Notes: generated from the letters alone by a model not told the origin. Numbered from the stretch's first letter, positions 1 through 7,046 are shown. The stretch is DNA of 9,696 bases from Bacteroidales bacterium (GCA_004557195.1 SFER01000075.1:1-9696); one strand, 5' to 3'. Numbers and translations: made by a program.

Positions 1-196
1 GCTCCACGCTCCACAAGCGCTGTATATCATCGAGATAAAGCTCAATAAATCGGCAGAAGATGCGATGGAGCAAATCGAACTTAAGCAATACGACAAGCGT
101 TTCGCCCTCCTCAACCTCCCGGTGGTGAAAGTGGGCGTGAACTTCAGCACCGAGGCACGCAACATCACCGACTGGACCATCACCGACCCCCGTTAA
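1..196 (+). CDS. C-terminal fragment of a PD-(D/E)XK nuclease-domain protein (AAA-ATPase-like / PDDEXK_9 family)
   Basis: Only the last 64 codons are in the window; the frame starts at base 2 and ends at the TAA at 194-196. The peptide begins near LHAPQALYIIEIKL and ends NITDWTITDPR. The IIEIKLN stretch gives the E-x-K half of the PD-(D/E)XK active site (E11 and K13 of the fragment). It is followed by the family's typical ending: a QIELKQYDKRF helix, then VVKVGVNFSTEARNITDW. This pattern is what I know from the C-terminal domain of the large, often multicopy Bacteroidetes proteins with an N-terminal AAA-ATPase-like part. The ATPase part and the first catalytic Asp lie off the left edge, so activity cannot be judged. 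Cellular role of the family is not established. The gene ends 168 bases before aspS and is probably a separate transcription unit. Confidence 0.8.
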   Translation, partial: LHAPQALYIIEIKLNKSAEDAMEQIELKQYDKRFALLNLPVVKVGVNFSTEARNITDWTITDPR

Positions 197-239
197 CGCC
201 GTCAACGCAAAAGAGCGCAAAAAATCACGAAGAAAAGGG

Positions 240-269
240 TGTGATTTCGCAAGATTTGCATTATCTTTG
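240..269 (+). promoter_or_regulatory. Probable aspS operon promoter (Bacteroidetes type)
   Basis: TATCTTTG at 262-269 fits the TAnnTTTG -7 box. The only -33 candidate is TGTG at 240-243 (consensus TTTG), 18 bases away, so that half is weak. Predicted start is near 275, which leaves an untranslated leader of roughly 90 bases before aspS. A 7-bp inverted repeat (AAATCAC 222-228 and GTGATTT 241-247) overlaps the -33 region. It could be an operator or a weak terminator for the upstream gene. Confidence 0.6.
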
Positions 270-364
270 CAGTTTGGTAGAGAAGCCTCGTTGAGTGGAC
301 ATTAAATGGCGGCTCGCGTTGATTCTCGTCTCATGATTCGGAAAATATTTTTAATATTACATAT

Positions 365-2119
365 ATGTACAGAACTAATACGTGCGGAGAACTCCGTATC
401 TCCGATGTAGGAAAAGAAGTAACACTCGCCGGATGGGTACAACGCTCCCGCAAAATGGGCGGCATGACGTTTGTTGACCTCCGCGACCGTTACGGTATAA
501 CTCAAATCGTGTTTAACAACGAAGTGGATGCCGCGTTGTGTGACAAAGCCAACACACTCGGTCGTGAGTGGGTGGTGGCTGTTACCGGCACTGTAGCTGA
601 ACGCTCAAGCAAGAACGCTCACCTCGACACCGGCGACATCGAAATCATCGCCTCGAATCTCAAGGTACTCAACCGCTCCGAAATTCCTCCTTTCACTATC
701 GAGGACAACACCGATGGTGGTGACGATTTGCGCATGAAATACCGCTATCTCGACTTGCGACGCAGTGCCGTGAGAAAAAATCTCGAATTGCGCCACCGCA
801 TCTGCTTCGAGTTGCGCCGCTACCTCAATGAGCACAATTTCCTCGAAGTTGAAACCCCGATTCTCATAAAATCCACCCCCGAAGGTGCGCGCGACTTCGT
901 TGTGCCTTCTCGAATGAACCCCGGGCAGTTCTACGCATTGCCTCAGTCGCCGCAACTCTACAAGCAATTGCTTATGGTGTCGGGATTCGACCGCTATTTC
1001 CAAATCGCTAAATGTTTCCGCGATGAGGACCTCCGTGCCGACCGCCAACCTGAGTTCACCCAAATCGACTGCGAAATGTCGTTTGTTGAGCAAGAGGATG
1101 TTCTCAACCTCTTCGAGGGGATGATGAAACACATCTTCAAATATGTGAAGAACATCGATTTCAACGAGCCATTCCCAAGAATGACATGGGCTGACGCTAT
1201 GAAATACTATGGTAGCGACAAGCCCGATATCCGCTTCGGCATGACTTTTGTCGAACTCAAAGACCTCACCGAGGGAAAGAACTTCGTGGTGTTTGACAGC
1301 GCTGAATATGTGGGTGCTATCTGCGCCAAGGGTTGCGCTGCCTACACTCGTAAGCAAATCGACGAACTCACCGAGTTTGTTAAGCGTCCGCAAATCGGCG
1401 CCAAGGGGCTTGTGTGGGTGAAATTCGAGCAAGACGGCTCGGTGAAGAGCAGCGTGGGCAAATTCTACTCCGACGACGAACTCCGTGCATGGGGCGAGCG
1501 CGCAGGTGCCGAAAACGGCGATTTGCTCCTCATCCTCGCCGGCACTACAATGAAGATGCGCAAGGCTCTCGGCGAATTGCGTCTCGAAATGGGTAATCGC
1601 CTCGGATTGCGCGATAAGAGCGTTTATGCGCCTCTTTGGGTTATCGACTTCCCGCTCTTTGAATGGGACGACGAAACTCAACGCTTCTATGCTATGCACC
1701 ACCCCTTCACCTCGCCCAACCCCGACGATGTGCCGTTCCTCAAGACCGACCCAGGAAAGGTGCGCGCCACTGCCTACGATATGGTGGTGAATGGCGTGGA
1801 ACTCGGTGGCGGTAGCATCCGTATCCACGATAGCGAGTTGCAAAACACCATGTTTGAGCTTCTCGGCTTCACCAAAGAACAAGCCGAAAACCAATTTGGC
1901 TTCTTAATGAATGCGTTCAAATTCGGTGCACCGCCTCACGGTGGTCTCGCTTTCGGTCTCGACCGCGTTGTGTCGATTCTTGCCGAACTCGACACTATCC
2001 GCGACGTGATTGCGTTCCCGAAGAACAATTCCGGTCGCGATGTTATGAACGATGCTCCGGGCGGAATCTCGCAAGAGCAACTCGACGAATTATTCATCAA
2101 ACTCAATCTCCCTGAATAA
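365..2119 (+). CDS. aspS: Aspartate--tRNA ligase (bacterial type)
   Basis: This class IIb aminoacyl-tRNA synthetase charges tRNA-Asp with aspartate in the cytoplasm. At 584 residues it is the usual length for bacterial-type AspRS. An N-terminal OB-fold anticodon-binding domain (about 1-105; GWVQRSRKMGGMTFVDLRDR) is followed by the catalytic core. Class II motif 2 is at 218-235 (FRDEDLRADRQPEFTQID), GVELGGGSIRIHD at 477-489, and motif 3 around GLDR at 531-534. The bacterial GAD insertion lies between about 290 and 420. The start ATG at 365 gives the expected MYRTNTCGELR opening; no Shine-Dalgarno is seen, as is usual in Bacteroidetes. It is the first gene of a tight three-gene run, with the next start one base after its stop. 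Whether it charges only tRNA-Asp or also tRNA-Asn cannot be decided from this window. Confidence 0.97.
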   Translation: MYRTNTCGELRISDVGKEVTLAGWVQRSRKMGGMTFVDLRDRYGITQIVFNNEVDAALCDKANTLGREWVVAVTGTVAERSSKNAHLDTGDIEIIASNLKVLNRSEIPPFTIEDNTDGGDDLRMKYRYLDLRRSAVRKNLELRHRICFELRRYLNEHNFLEVETPILIKSTPEGARDFVVPSRMNPGQFYALPQSPQLYKQLLMVSGFDRYFQIAKCFRDEDLRADRQPEFTQIDCEMSFVEQEDVLNLFEGMMKHIFKYVKNIDFNEPFPRMTWADAMKYYGSDKPDIRFGMTFVELKDLTEGKNFVVFDSAEYVGAICAKGCAAYTRKQIDELTEFVKRPQIGAKGLVWVKFEQDGSVKSSVGKFYSDDELRAWGERAGAENGDLLLILAGTTMKMRKALGELRLEMGNRLGLRDKSVYAPLWVIDFPLFEWDDETQRFYAMHHPFTSPNPDDVPFLKTDPGKVRATAYDMVVNGVELGGGSIRIHDSELQNTMFELLGFTKEQAENQFGFLMNAFKFGAPPHGGLAFGLDRVVSILAELDTIRDVIAFPKNNSGRDVMNDAPGGISQEQLDELFIKLNLPE

Positions 2120-2120
2120 T

Positions 2121-3218
2121 ATGCCCACAATCGACGGCATAATCAAGGCTATAGAGGCGGTTGCGCCCACCTGGCTGCAAGAGAGTTACGACAACTCTGG
2201 CTTGCAAGTGGGCAACCGTGCCGCCGAGGCAAAGGCCGCGCTCCTCTGCACCGATGTTACCGAGGCTGTCATCGACGAGGCTTTGGCTCGCGGTTGCAAC
2301 CTCGTGGTATCGCACCACCCGTTGCTGTTCCACGGACTCAAGCGCATCGATGGCTCCAATGCCATCAACCGCATCGTCATTAAGGCTATCAAAAACGATA
2401 TTGCCATCTATTCAGCTCACACCTCGATGGACAACGCGCCTCAAGGTGTGTCGCACCATATCGCCAAACGGCTCCAACTCGCCAATGTCGAGGTGCTCGA
2501 GCCTCAGCCGGGACGACTCATGCGCCTTGTGGTTTACACTCCGCGCTCGCATGCCGAGGCGGTTGCCAAAGCCCTCTGGAAAGCCGGCGCCGGACGATAT
2601 GGCAACTACGACTGCTGCAGCTTCTCCGCTCCCGGCACAGGCACATTCCGCGCTCTCGACGGGGCACACCCGTTTGTAGGCGAGCAAGGGGAGCTTCATG
2701 CCGAGGAGGAAGTGCGCCAGGAGTTCCTTATCGACACGGCAATGCGCCACAGCATCACAAGCGCACTCATTGCAGCACACCCCTACGAAGAGCCGGCGTT
2801 CGACTTCATTGCGCTGAGCAATGAGAGCCATCTCTCGGGCAGCGGTGTGATTGGAACCATCGCTCCTATGCCTCTCACCGATTTCCTTGAAAAGGTGAAA
2901 GCCGTCATGGAGGTGAACACAATAAAATATTCTTCCCCCGACCCGTCAAAACCGGTCGCCAAAGTGGCTCTGTGTGGCGGTGCCGGCGCGTTCCTCGCTC
3001 AAAACGCTATTGCGAAAGGCGCCGACATCTACATCACCGGAGATGTGAAATACCACGATTTCCTCACCTACGGAGAGGAGATTACTATCGCCGATATCGG
3101 TCATTATGAGAGCGAACATTTCACAAAAGAAATTTTTTATGAGATTATTACAGAAAAATTTCCTAACTTTGCAACCTATTATTCAGAGATTGAAAAAAAT
3201 CCGATAAATTTTATATAA
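2121..3218 (+). CDS. Nif3-like dinuclear metal-centre hexameric protein (YqfO/GTP cyclohydrolase I type 2-like)
   Basis: The protein has 365 residues, the long form of the Nif3/YbgI family with an inserted domain. Predicted metal ligands, placed by analogy with E. coli YbgI, are H65 and H66 (VSHHPLLFHG), D104 (AHTSMDNA) and H328/E332 (DIGHYESE). GDVKYHD (307-313) is the other family signature. Residues about 130-235 form the PII/CutA-like insert, recognisable by KAGAGRYGNYDCCSFS and AHPYEEPAFDF. The start is the ATG at 2121, one base after the aspS stop. A longer reading from 2052 runs through the aspS 3' end and gives a low-complexity, non-homologous extension. Biochemical function is not settled for this family; GTP cyclohydrolase and metal-chaperone roles have been proposed. 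The following zinc-ribbon gene is a frequent neighbour of Nif3-family genes. Confidence 0.93.
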   Translation: MPTIDGIIKAIEAVAPTWLQESYDNSGLQVGNRAAEAKAALLCTDVTEAVIDEALARGCNLVVSHHPLLFHGLKRIDGSNAINRIVIKAIKNDIAIYSAHTSMDNAPQGVSHHIAKRLQLANVEVLEPQPGRLMRLVVYTPRSHAEAVAKALWKAGAGRYGNYDCCSFSAPGTGTFRALDGAHPFVGEQGELHAEEEVRQEFLIDTAMRHSITSALIAAHPYEEPAFDFIALSNESHLSGSGVIGTIAPMPLTDFLEKVKAVMEVNTIKYSSPDPSKPVAKVALCGGAGAFLAQNAIAKGADIYITGDVKYHDFLTYGEEITIADIGHYESEHFTKEIFYEIITEKFPNFATYYSEIEKNPINFI

Positions 3219-3219
3219 A

Positions 3220-3999
3220 ATGGCTAACGATAAGACTAAAAACGACAAAACTGACTTGACTATTGAAGAACGTCTCAAAGCACTCTATCAGTTGCAGACA
3301 CTTTTGTCAAAAATCGACGAAATCAAAGCGCAACGCGGTGAACTTCCCAACGAAATCACCGACCTTGAGGCTGGTATTGAAGGCTTAAAGACTCGCATCG
3401 AGAAGTTCCAAAACGAAATCGATGGTCTTAAAAACGAAATCGCACAACAAAAAGCCAATATCGAGAACGCGAAAGCGAAAATCGACCAATACAACGAGCA
3501 AATCAAGACTATCCGCAACAACCGCGAATACGACCATCTCTCCAAGGAAATCGAGTTCCAATCACTCGAAATCGAATTGTCGCAAAAGAAAATCCGTGAG
3601 GCAAGCGAACTCGTAGAGAAGAAGATCGCCGAAATGGAGAACACCAAAGTTGCCCTCAACGAGCGTTGCGAAATCCTTGAGGAAAAGAAAGGCGAACTCG
3701 ACAAAATCGTCCTCGAGACCAAGCAAGATGAGGAAAAACTCAGAATCAAAGCAAAAAAACTCGAAGAAAAAATCGAGCCGCGTCTCCTCAGCGCCTTCAA
3801 GCGCATCCGCAAAAATGTGCGCAACGGTCTCGGCATCGTGTGCATCCAACGCAAATCTTGCGGTGGCTGCTTCAACCGCATTCCACCCCAACGCCAAAGC
3901 GAAATCCGTATGCACAAGAAAATCATTCAATGTGAATATTGCGGTCGCATTATGATCGACCCCGAATTGGCTGGCATCGCTCCCGAAGAAAGCAAGTAG
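3220..3999 (+). CDS. Coiled-coil protein with C-terminal C4-type zinc ribbon
   Basis: The 259-residue protein has a long, highly charged coiled coil (about 20-190; Lys/Glu rich, with heptad-like spacing) and a C-terminal zinc ribbon. The four metal ligands are C214 and C217 (SCGGC) and C238 and C241 (CEYC). This is the C4-type zinc-ribbon family (zf-RING_7, formerly DUF164). Members are thought to bind nucleic acid, but no reaction is established. The ATG at 3220 is one base after the upstream stop, so the gene is almost certainly co-transcribed with aspS and the Nif3-like gene. The Nif3/zinc-ribbon pairing recurs across bacteria and suggests a linked role, which I infer and cannot show here. 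Two hairpins follow the stop codon and end the operon. Confidence 0.9.
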   Translation: MANDKTKNDKTDLTIEERLKALYQLQTLLSKIDEIKAQRGELPNEITDLEAGIEGLKTRIEKFQNEIDGLKNEIAQQKANIENAKAKIDQYNEQIKTIRNNREYDHLSKEIEFQSLEIELSQKKIREASELVEKKIAEMENTKVALNERCEILEEKKGELDKIVLETKQDEEKLRIKAKKLEEKIEPRLLSAFKRIRKNVRNGLGIVCIQRKSCGGCFNRIPPQRQSEIRMHKKIIQCEYCGRIMIDPELAGIAPEESK

Positions 4000-4026
4000 G
4001 GAGAGGCTCCTTTTCGCAAAATATTT

Positions 4027-4066
4027 AGTGCGCACCGATGAAGCAAACTTTCGCGGTGCGCATTTT
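4027..4066 (+). terminator. Intrinsic terminator after the aspS operon
   Basis: TGCGCACCG (4029-4037) pairs perfectly with CGGTGCGCA (4054-4062), with a 16-base loop. The stem extends by a G-T and an A-T pair, and TTTTC follows. It lies 30 bases after the zinc-ribbon stop codon. Confidence 0.75.
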
Positions 4067-4106
4067 CTTATTGCCGGCCCTATAAAACCATCTTGAGCGG
4101 GGTGGC

Positions 4107-4152
4107 AATAACATAAAGAAGCCACCTTGCGGGGTGGCTTCTTTATGTTGTT
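4107..4152. terminator. Symmetric (bidirectional) terminator between the aspS operon and rpmE2
   Basis: ACATAAAGAAGCCACC (4111-4126) pairs with GGTGGCTTCTTTATGT (4133-4148) without mismatch, over a 6-base loop. The stem extends outward to about 20 pairs (4107-4152, one G-T). The outer stem is A/T-rich on both sides, giving a T-rich 3' tract in either direction. It can therefore end the + operon and also rpmE2, whose stop is about 20 bases away on the minus strand. Confidence 0.75.
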
Positions 4153-4170
4153 TTGAGGAATTGCAATTCT

Positions 4171-4425
4171 TTATTTTTTCTTGCGGTTGCCATAACGGCT
4201 CATGAACTTATCAACACGACCGGCAGTGTCAACCAATTTCTGCTTGCCTGTGAAGAAAGGGTGAGAAGAACTTGTGATTTCAAGTTTCACAAGGGGATAA
4301 GTAACACCATCGATTTCGATTGTGTCCTTGGCAGCGACAGTTGAACGAGTGATGAATGTCTCCTCGTTAGACATATCTTTGAATACAACTTCGCGATAGT
4401 TGGATGGATGAATGTCTTTTTTCAT
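4171..4425 (-). CDS. rpmE2: 50S ribosomal protein L31 type B (zinc-free)
   Basis: This 84-residue protein of the large ribosomal subunit starts MKKDIHPSNYREVVFKDMS and ends in a basic tail (FMSRYGNRKKK). SSHPFFTGKQKLVDTAGRVDKF is the L31 core. It has no cysteine at all, so it lacks the zinc-binding CxxC pair of type A L31 and belongs to the type B (C-minus) class. In organisms with both types, type B is typically made under zinc limitation; whether a type A copy exists here is not visible. The gene stands alone on the minus strand, with a recognisable -7 box about 70 bases upstream and a shared terminator downstream. Confidence 0.95.
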   Translation of the reverse strand: MKKDIHPSNYREVVFKDMSNEETFITRSTVAAKDTIEIDGVTYPLVKLEITSSSHPFFTGKQKLVDTAGRVDKFMSRYGNRKKK

Positions 4426-4494
4426 TTTATTGCTTTGTTTTTAGAATTCTAATAATTACTTCTCACGTTGGTAGCGTGAATTTGTAATGGCTCG

Positions 4495-4502
4495 CAAAAT
4501 TA
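4495..4502 (-). promoter_or_regulatory. Probable rpmE2 promoter (-7 box)
   Basis: Read on the minus strand, 4502-4495 is TAATTTTG, a full match to TAnnTTTG. No clear -33 TTTG is seen at the expected distance. The predicted leader is about 60 bases. It contains a small hairpin, TCACG/CGTGA (4472-4488), that might be regulatory. Confidence 0.5.
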
Positions 4503-4573
4503 CGCATTTTTTTCGTTATAGAAAAGTTTTTCTATCTTTTTCTTCAATTTTTATCTTTTTAAATCGCTATTTC

Positions 4574-4604
4574 TTTGATTTTTAATCATTATTACCTAAA
4601 TTCG
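4574..4604 (+). promoter_or_regulatory. Probable promoter of the TlpA-like lipoprotein gene
   Basis: TTTG at 4574-4577 is followed after 19 bases by TAAATTCG at 4597-4604, which matches TAnnTTTG in all but one position. The predicted transcript start, near 4610, leaves a short A-rich leader before the ATG at 4625. Confidence 0.55.
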
Positions 4605-4624
4605 CAAATCAAAAATCTTGAACA

Positions 4625-5680
4625 ATGAAAAAATCTATCTTTTCTGCAATAGCAGTGATTGCTCTTGCCGCGTGCACGAGCCAAAACTACAAAGTAACCC
4701 TCAATTTGCCCGAGGACAAAGATTGCTCGATGGCATATCTCACCAACTACGATACCGGCGACACTATCGACAGCGTTAAGCCCGACGGCAAAACCATCGT
4801 GTTTGAAGGGAAAATCGACCGCCCCACTCTTGGTCGCATCGTCATCAAAGAGGGTGGCAAAATCACATTTATCATCGAGGATGGCGAAATTACCATCAAC
4901 ACAACCCCAAAGCGCGAAGTTGTGGGCGGAACGCTCAACACCCTCGCTGCCAAAATGCTCTACGCTCCCGAGGAGAAACTCGACGAGGAAATTGATGCTG
5001 CCATGAGCGACACCACCCTCACACAAGAGCAACAATTAGAAATCTACACCAAGTATCAAGCCGAAGTGAGGGCTTTATATAATAATGTGTATAACGACAA
5101 CCGCGACAACTGCCTCGGGCTCCTCGCTTTCATCAACCTCGCATACGATTTCGACAAGGCTCAACTCGACTCTATCCTTGCCGACGCTCCCGAAAACATC
5201 ACCACCTCTACCCGCGTAAAGAAAATCATCGAAGGCGCGCTCAACAAAGAGAAGACCGCCGAGGGGAAGATGTTCACCGACTTTGCCATCACCGCCCCCG
5301 ATGGCGTGGTGTCGCGTCTCAGCGACTGGGTGGGACACGGCGATGTGGTGCTCGTCGATTTCTGGGCTTCATGGTGCGGCCCTTGCATCCGCGAGACCGC
5401 GACCATCAAGGAAATCTATAACAAATACAACAGAAAAGGGCTCCAAGTGCTCGGCGTGGCTGTGTGGGATGAACCGGAAAACACCGGCAAAGCCATCATC
5501 AAGCACGACCTCCCCTGGCCTCAGATTATCGGCGCGCAAACTATCCCCACCGACATCTACGGCATCATTGGCATCCCTCACATCATAATCTTCGACGGCA
5601 ATGGCGTAATCCTCTCGCGCGGACTCATGGACGAGGAACTCGTGAAAAAGGTGGATGAAATCATGCAAAACGCTAAATAA
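4625..5680 (+). CDS. TlpA-type thioredoxin-fold lipoprotein with N-terminal DUF4369-like domain
   Basis: The protein has 351 residues. A lipoprotein signal peptide (MKKSIFSAIAVIALAAC) has its lipobox Cys at position 17, so it is probably anchored in the envelope facing the periplasm. Residues about 20-105 form a beta-rich DUF4369-like domain. A helical middle region (about 105-210) follows, then a TlpA/AhpC-type thioredoxin domain (about 215-350). The redox motif is WCGPC (250-254; C251 and C254) in VDFWASWCGPC, and the conserved cis-Pro lies in GIPHIIIFDGNG (P318). Such Bacteroidetes proteins are taken to be periplasmic thiol-disulfide oxidoreductases; the partner is unknown. The gene has its own promoter. 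No strong terminator follows, only an AT-rich inverted repeat shared with the next promoter. Confidence 0.92.
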   Translation: MKKSIFSAIAVIALAACTSQNYKVTLNLPEDKDCSMAYLTNYDTGDTIDSVKPDGKTIVFEGKIDRPTLGRIVIKEGGKITFIIEDGEITINTTPKREVVGGTLNTLAAKMLYAPEEKLDEEIDAAMSDTTLTQEQQLEIYTKYQAEVRALYNNVYNDNRDNCLGLLAFINLAYDFDKAQLDSILADAPENITTSTRVKKIIEGALNKEKTAEGKMFTDFAITAPDGVVSRLSDWVGHGDVVLVDFWASWCGPCIRETATIKEIYNKYNRKGLQVLGVAVWDEPENTGKAIIKHDLPWPQIIGAQTIPTDIYGIIGIPHIIIFDGNGVILSRGLMDEELVKKVDEIMQNAK

Positions 5681-5701
5681 GAGCCTTATATTTCTTCACT
5701 T

Positions 5702-5747
5702 AACAATAATTCATACTATTTTTTGCCATTGTTATGAATTTATTGTT
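5702..5747. repeat. Imperfect inverted repeat across the response-regulator promoter
   Basis: AACAATAATTCATA (5702-5715) and TATGAATTTATTGTT (5733-5747) are reverse complements except for one extra base in the right arm. The left arm lies upstream of the -33 box and the right arm fills the -33/-7 spacer. It could be an operator for the downstream regulator (possibly autoregulation) or a weak AT-rich terminator for the lipoprotein gene. Confidence 0.6.
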
Positions 5748-5755
5748 TAACTTTG
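5722..5755 (+). promoter_or_regulatory. Probable promoter of the response-regulator gene
   Basis: TAACTTTG at 5748-5755 is a full match to TAnnTTTG. TTTG at 5722-5725 is the candidate -33 box, at a rather long 22-base spacing. Transcription should start near 5760, which rules out the in-frame ATG at 5757 and supports the ATG at 5778. Confidence 0.6.
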
Positions 5756-5777
5756 AATGTTAAAACAAAGATATATT

Positions 5778-6482
5778 ATGCAAAACAAAATTTTGGTTAT
5801 CGACGAAGATATCTCTAATTGTCAAGCAATAAAGAACGGGCTTGAGAAGGATGGGTTTATTGTCGATACAGCGCAAGATATCGATGAGGCGTCATCGTTC
5901 GACCTCCCGTCATATTCTTTGATGATTATCGAAGTGCTCCTCAACCGCGTGAGCGGCTTCGATTTTGCCAAAAGATTGAAAAACAACGACGAAACTTGCA
6001 ACATTCCGTTCATCTTCTGCACCTCGCTCGGGGATGAGGAAGACATAATCCTCGGTTTGAACATCGGTGCCGACGACTATATCGTAAAACCATTCTCCAT
6101 GGGTGAGTTTTGTGCCCGTGTGAGAAGCGTGATTCGCCGAAACACTATCAGCGTCGAACTCAAACAAAAGATGAAAGCCGGAATGTTTGAGCCGAATATT
6201 GTGATGAAAGATTTGCGCATCGACCGCAACCGCAAGATGGCTTTCGTTTCGGGCGTGGATTGCAACCTCACCAAAATCGAATATGAGTTGCTCCTCTACC
6301 TCACCACTAATCGCAACGTGGTTCACTCCCGCAAAAGCCTCATCGAAAAAGTGTGGCGCAAAGACAACACCTCGGCTCGCGCCATCGACACCAACATAAC
6401 ACGATTACGCAAAAAACTCGGTTCTTGCAGTGGTTGCATCGTCACCCGTCCCGGTTACGGCTACTGCTTCAAGGAGCCATAA
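5778..6482 (+). CDS. OmpR/PhoB-family response regulator with Glu at the phospho-acceptor position
   Basis: The 234-residue protein starts MQNKILVIDEDIS. An ATG seven codons earlier (5757) overlaps the end of the -7 box and is rejected. The receiver domain (about 3-122) has the acidic pair D9/E10, T82 in FIFCTS and K104 in YIVKPFS. The position that is normally the phosphorylated Asp is E52, in LMIIEVLLNRVSG (codon GAA at 5931-5933). A winged-helix Trans_reg_C domain (about 144-232) follows, with LTKIEYELLLYL, the recognition region RAIDTNITRLRKKL and the closing RPGYGYCF. The Glu may mimic phospho-Asp, making it phosphorylation-independent; this is inference. No histidine kinase is adjacent. 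A clear terminator follows the gene. Confidence 0.92.
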   Translation: MQNKILVIDEDISNCQAIKNGLEKDGFIVDTAQDIDEASSFDLPSYSLMIIEVLLNRVSGFDFAKRLKNNDETCNIPFIFCTSLGDEEDIILGLNIGADDYIVKPFSMGEFCARVRSVIRRNTISVELKQKMKAGMFEPNIVMKDLRIDRNRKMAFVSGVDCNLTKIEYELLLYLTTNRNVVHSRKSLIEKVWRKDNTSARAIDTNITRLRKKLGSCSGCIVTRPGYGYCFKEP

Positions 6483-6507
6483 TATTAAATGATATTTAAA
6501 AGTGGTT

Positions 6508-6536
6508 AGCGGCATCATCTCCTGGTGCCGCTTTTT
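6508..6536 (+). terminator. Intrinsic terminator of the response-regulator gene
   Basis: AGCGGCATCA (6508-6517) pairs with TGGTGCCGCT (6523-6532), with one T-G pair and a 5-base loop. A run of T to 6536 follows. It begins 26 bases after the stop codon. Confidence 0.85.
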
Positions 6537-6835
6537 CATCCCCAATCCGCGGCAGCCCCCCACCCGAAACCTCCGAGTTTGCACCAAGATGCACCACCCA
6601 CCGCACTATCAGAAAGCCACAAGGTGGCGTGCCTAATCATAACGACTGGGCACTTACGAAGTTGTGCCTGCCTGAATCGGCAATAGATAGAGAGATTGTG
6701 TGCCAAAGGTACGCCCCTGTAGCACAGCAGCGGTAGCACATGGTCGCCCCGGAAGACGATGTCCAGCGCCAGCACTGCGCAGCACAGCGACAGCCATCCG
6801 ACGACGGCGGAGCCGATGACAAGAGGCGAGCATTT

Positions 6836-7009
6836 CTCCAACCCCGGCAGGCGGTTGGAGCCGTGCGTAACCCCGTATTTCGCCGACTTGGAATAAAGTC
6901 GGCGACATGCGGGGCGCAGCAAGCGCGCCCCACAATTGCCACCCCGGAGGCGGTGGCAGGCTGTCCCGCTACTCATAATTCCGTCTCCTAAGCACCCACC
7001 AGCCTGCCA
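6836..7009. repeat. Cluster of five inverted repeats (possible structured RNA or palindromic element)
   Basis: Perfect stems, in order: CTCCAACC/GGTTGGAG (6836-6843 with 6853-6860); CGCCGACTT/AAGTCGGCG (6881-6889 with 6896-6904); GGGGCGC/GCGCCCC (6911-6917 with 6925-6931); TGCCACC/GGTGGCA (6937-6943 with 6952-6958); TGGCAGGCTG/CAGCCTGCCA (6954-6963 with 7000-7009). The last two share bases and exclude each other. The first and fourth have almost identical loop sequences. Strand of any transcript is unknown. Confidence 0.65.
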
Positions 7010-7046
7010 AACATCATGTCAAGGACCATTCACACCACAAAATTAA

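Noticed and set aside
605..1894. 429-codon open frame antisense to aspS
   Set aside because: It lies wholly opposite aspS, whose protein is beyond doubt. The His/Val/Glu-rich translation has no family motifs and comes from codon bias of the sense strand.
2052..2120. Upstream extension of the Nif3-like protein
   Set aside because: It would start inside aspS and adds a Ser/Asn-rich, non-homologous piece; the ATG at 2121 gives the family's usual beginning.
5757..5777. Earlier ATG for the response regulator (seven more codons)
   Set aside because: It lies one base after the -7 box, before the expected transcript start. MQNKILVIDED is the usual receiver opening.
6536..6976. 146-codon minus frame in the gene-free interval with a hydrophobic stretch
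   Set aside because: Two other minus frames are open over the same bases, base composition alone keeps stops rare, and hairpins cover much of it. No motif and no believable start context.
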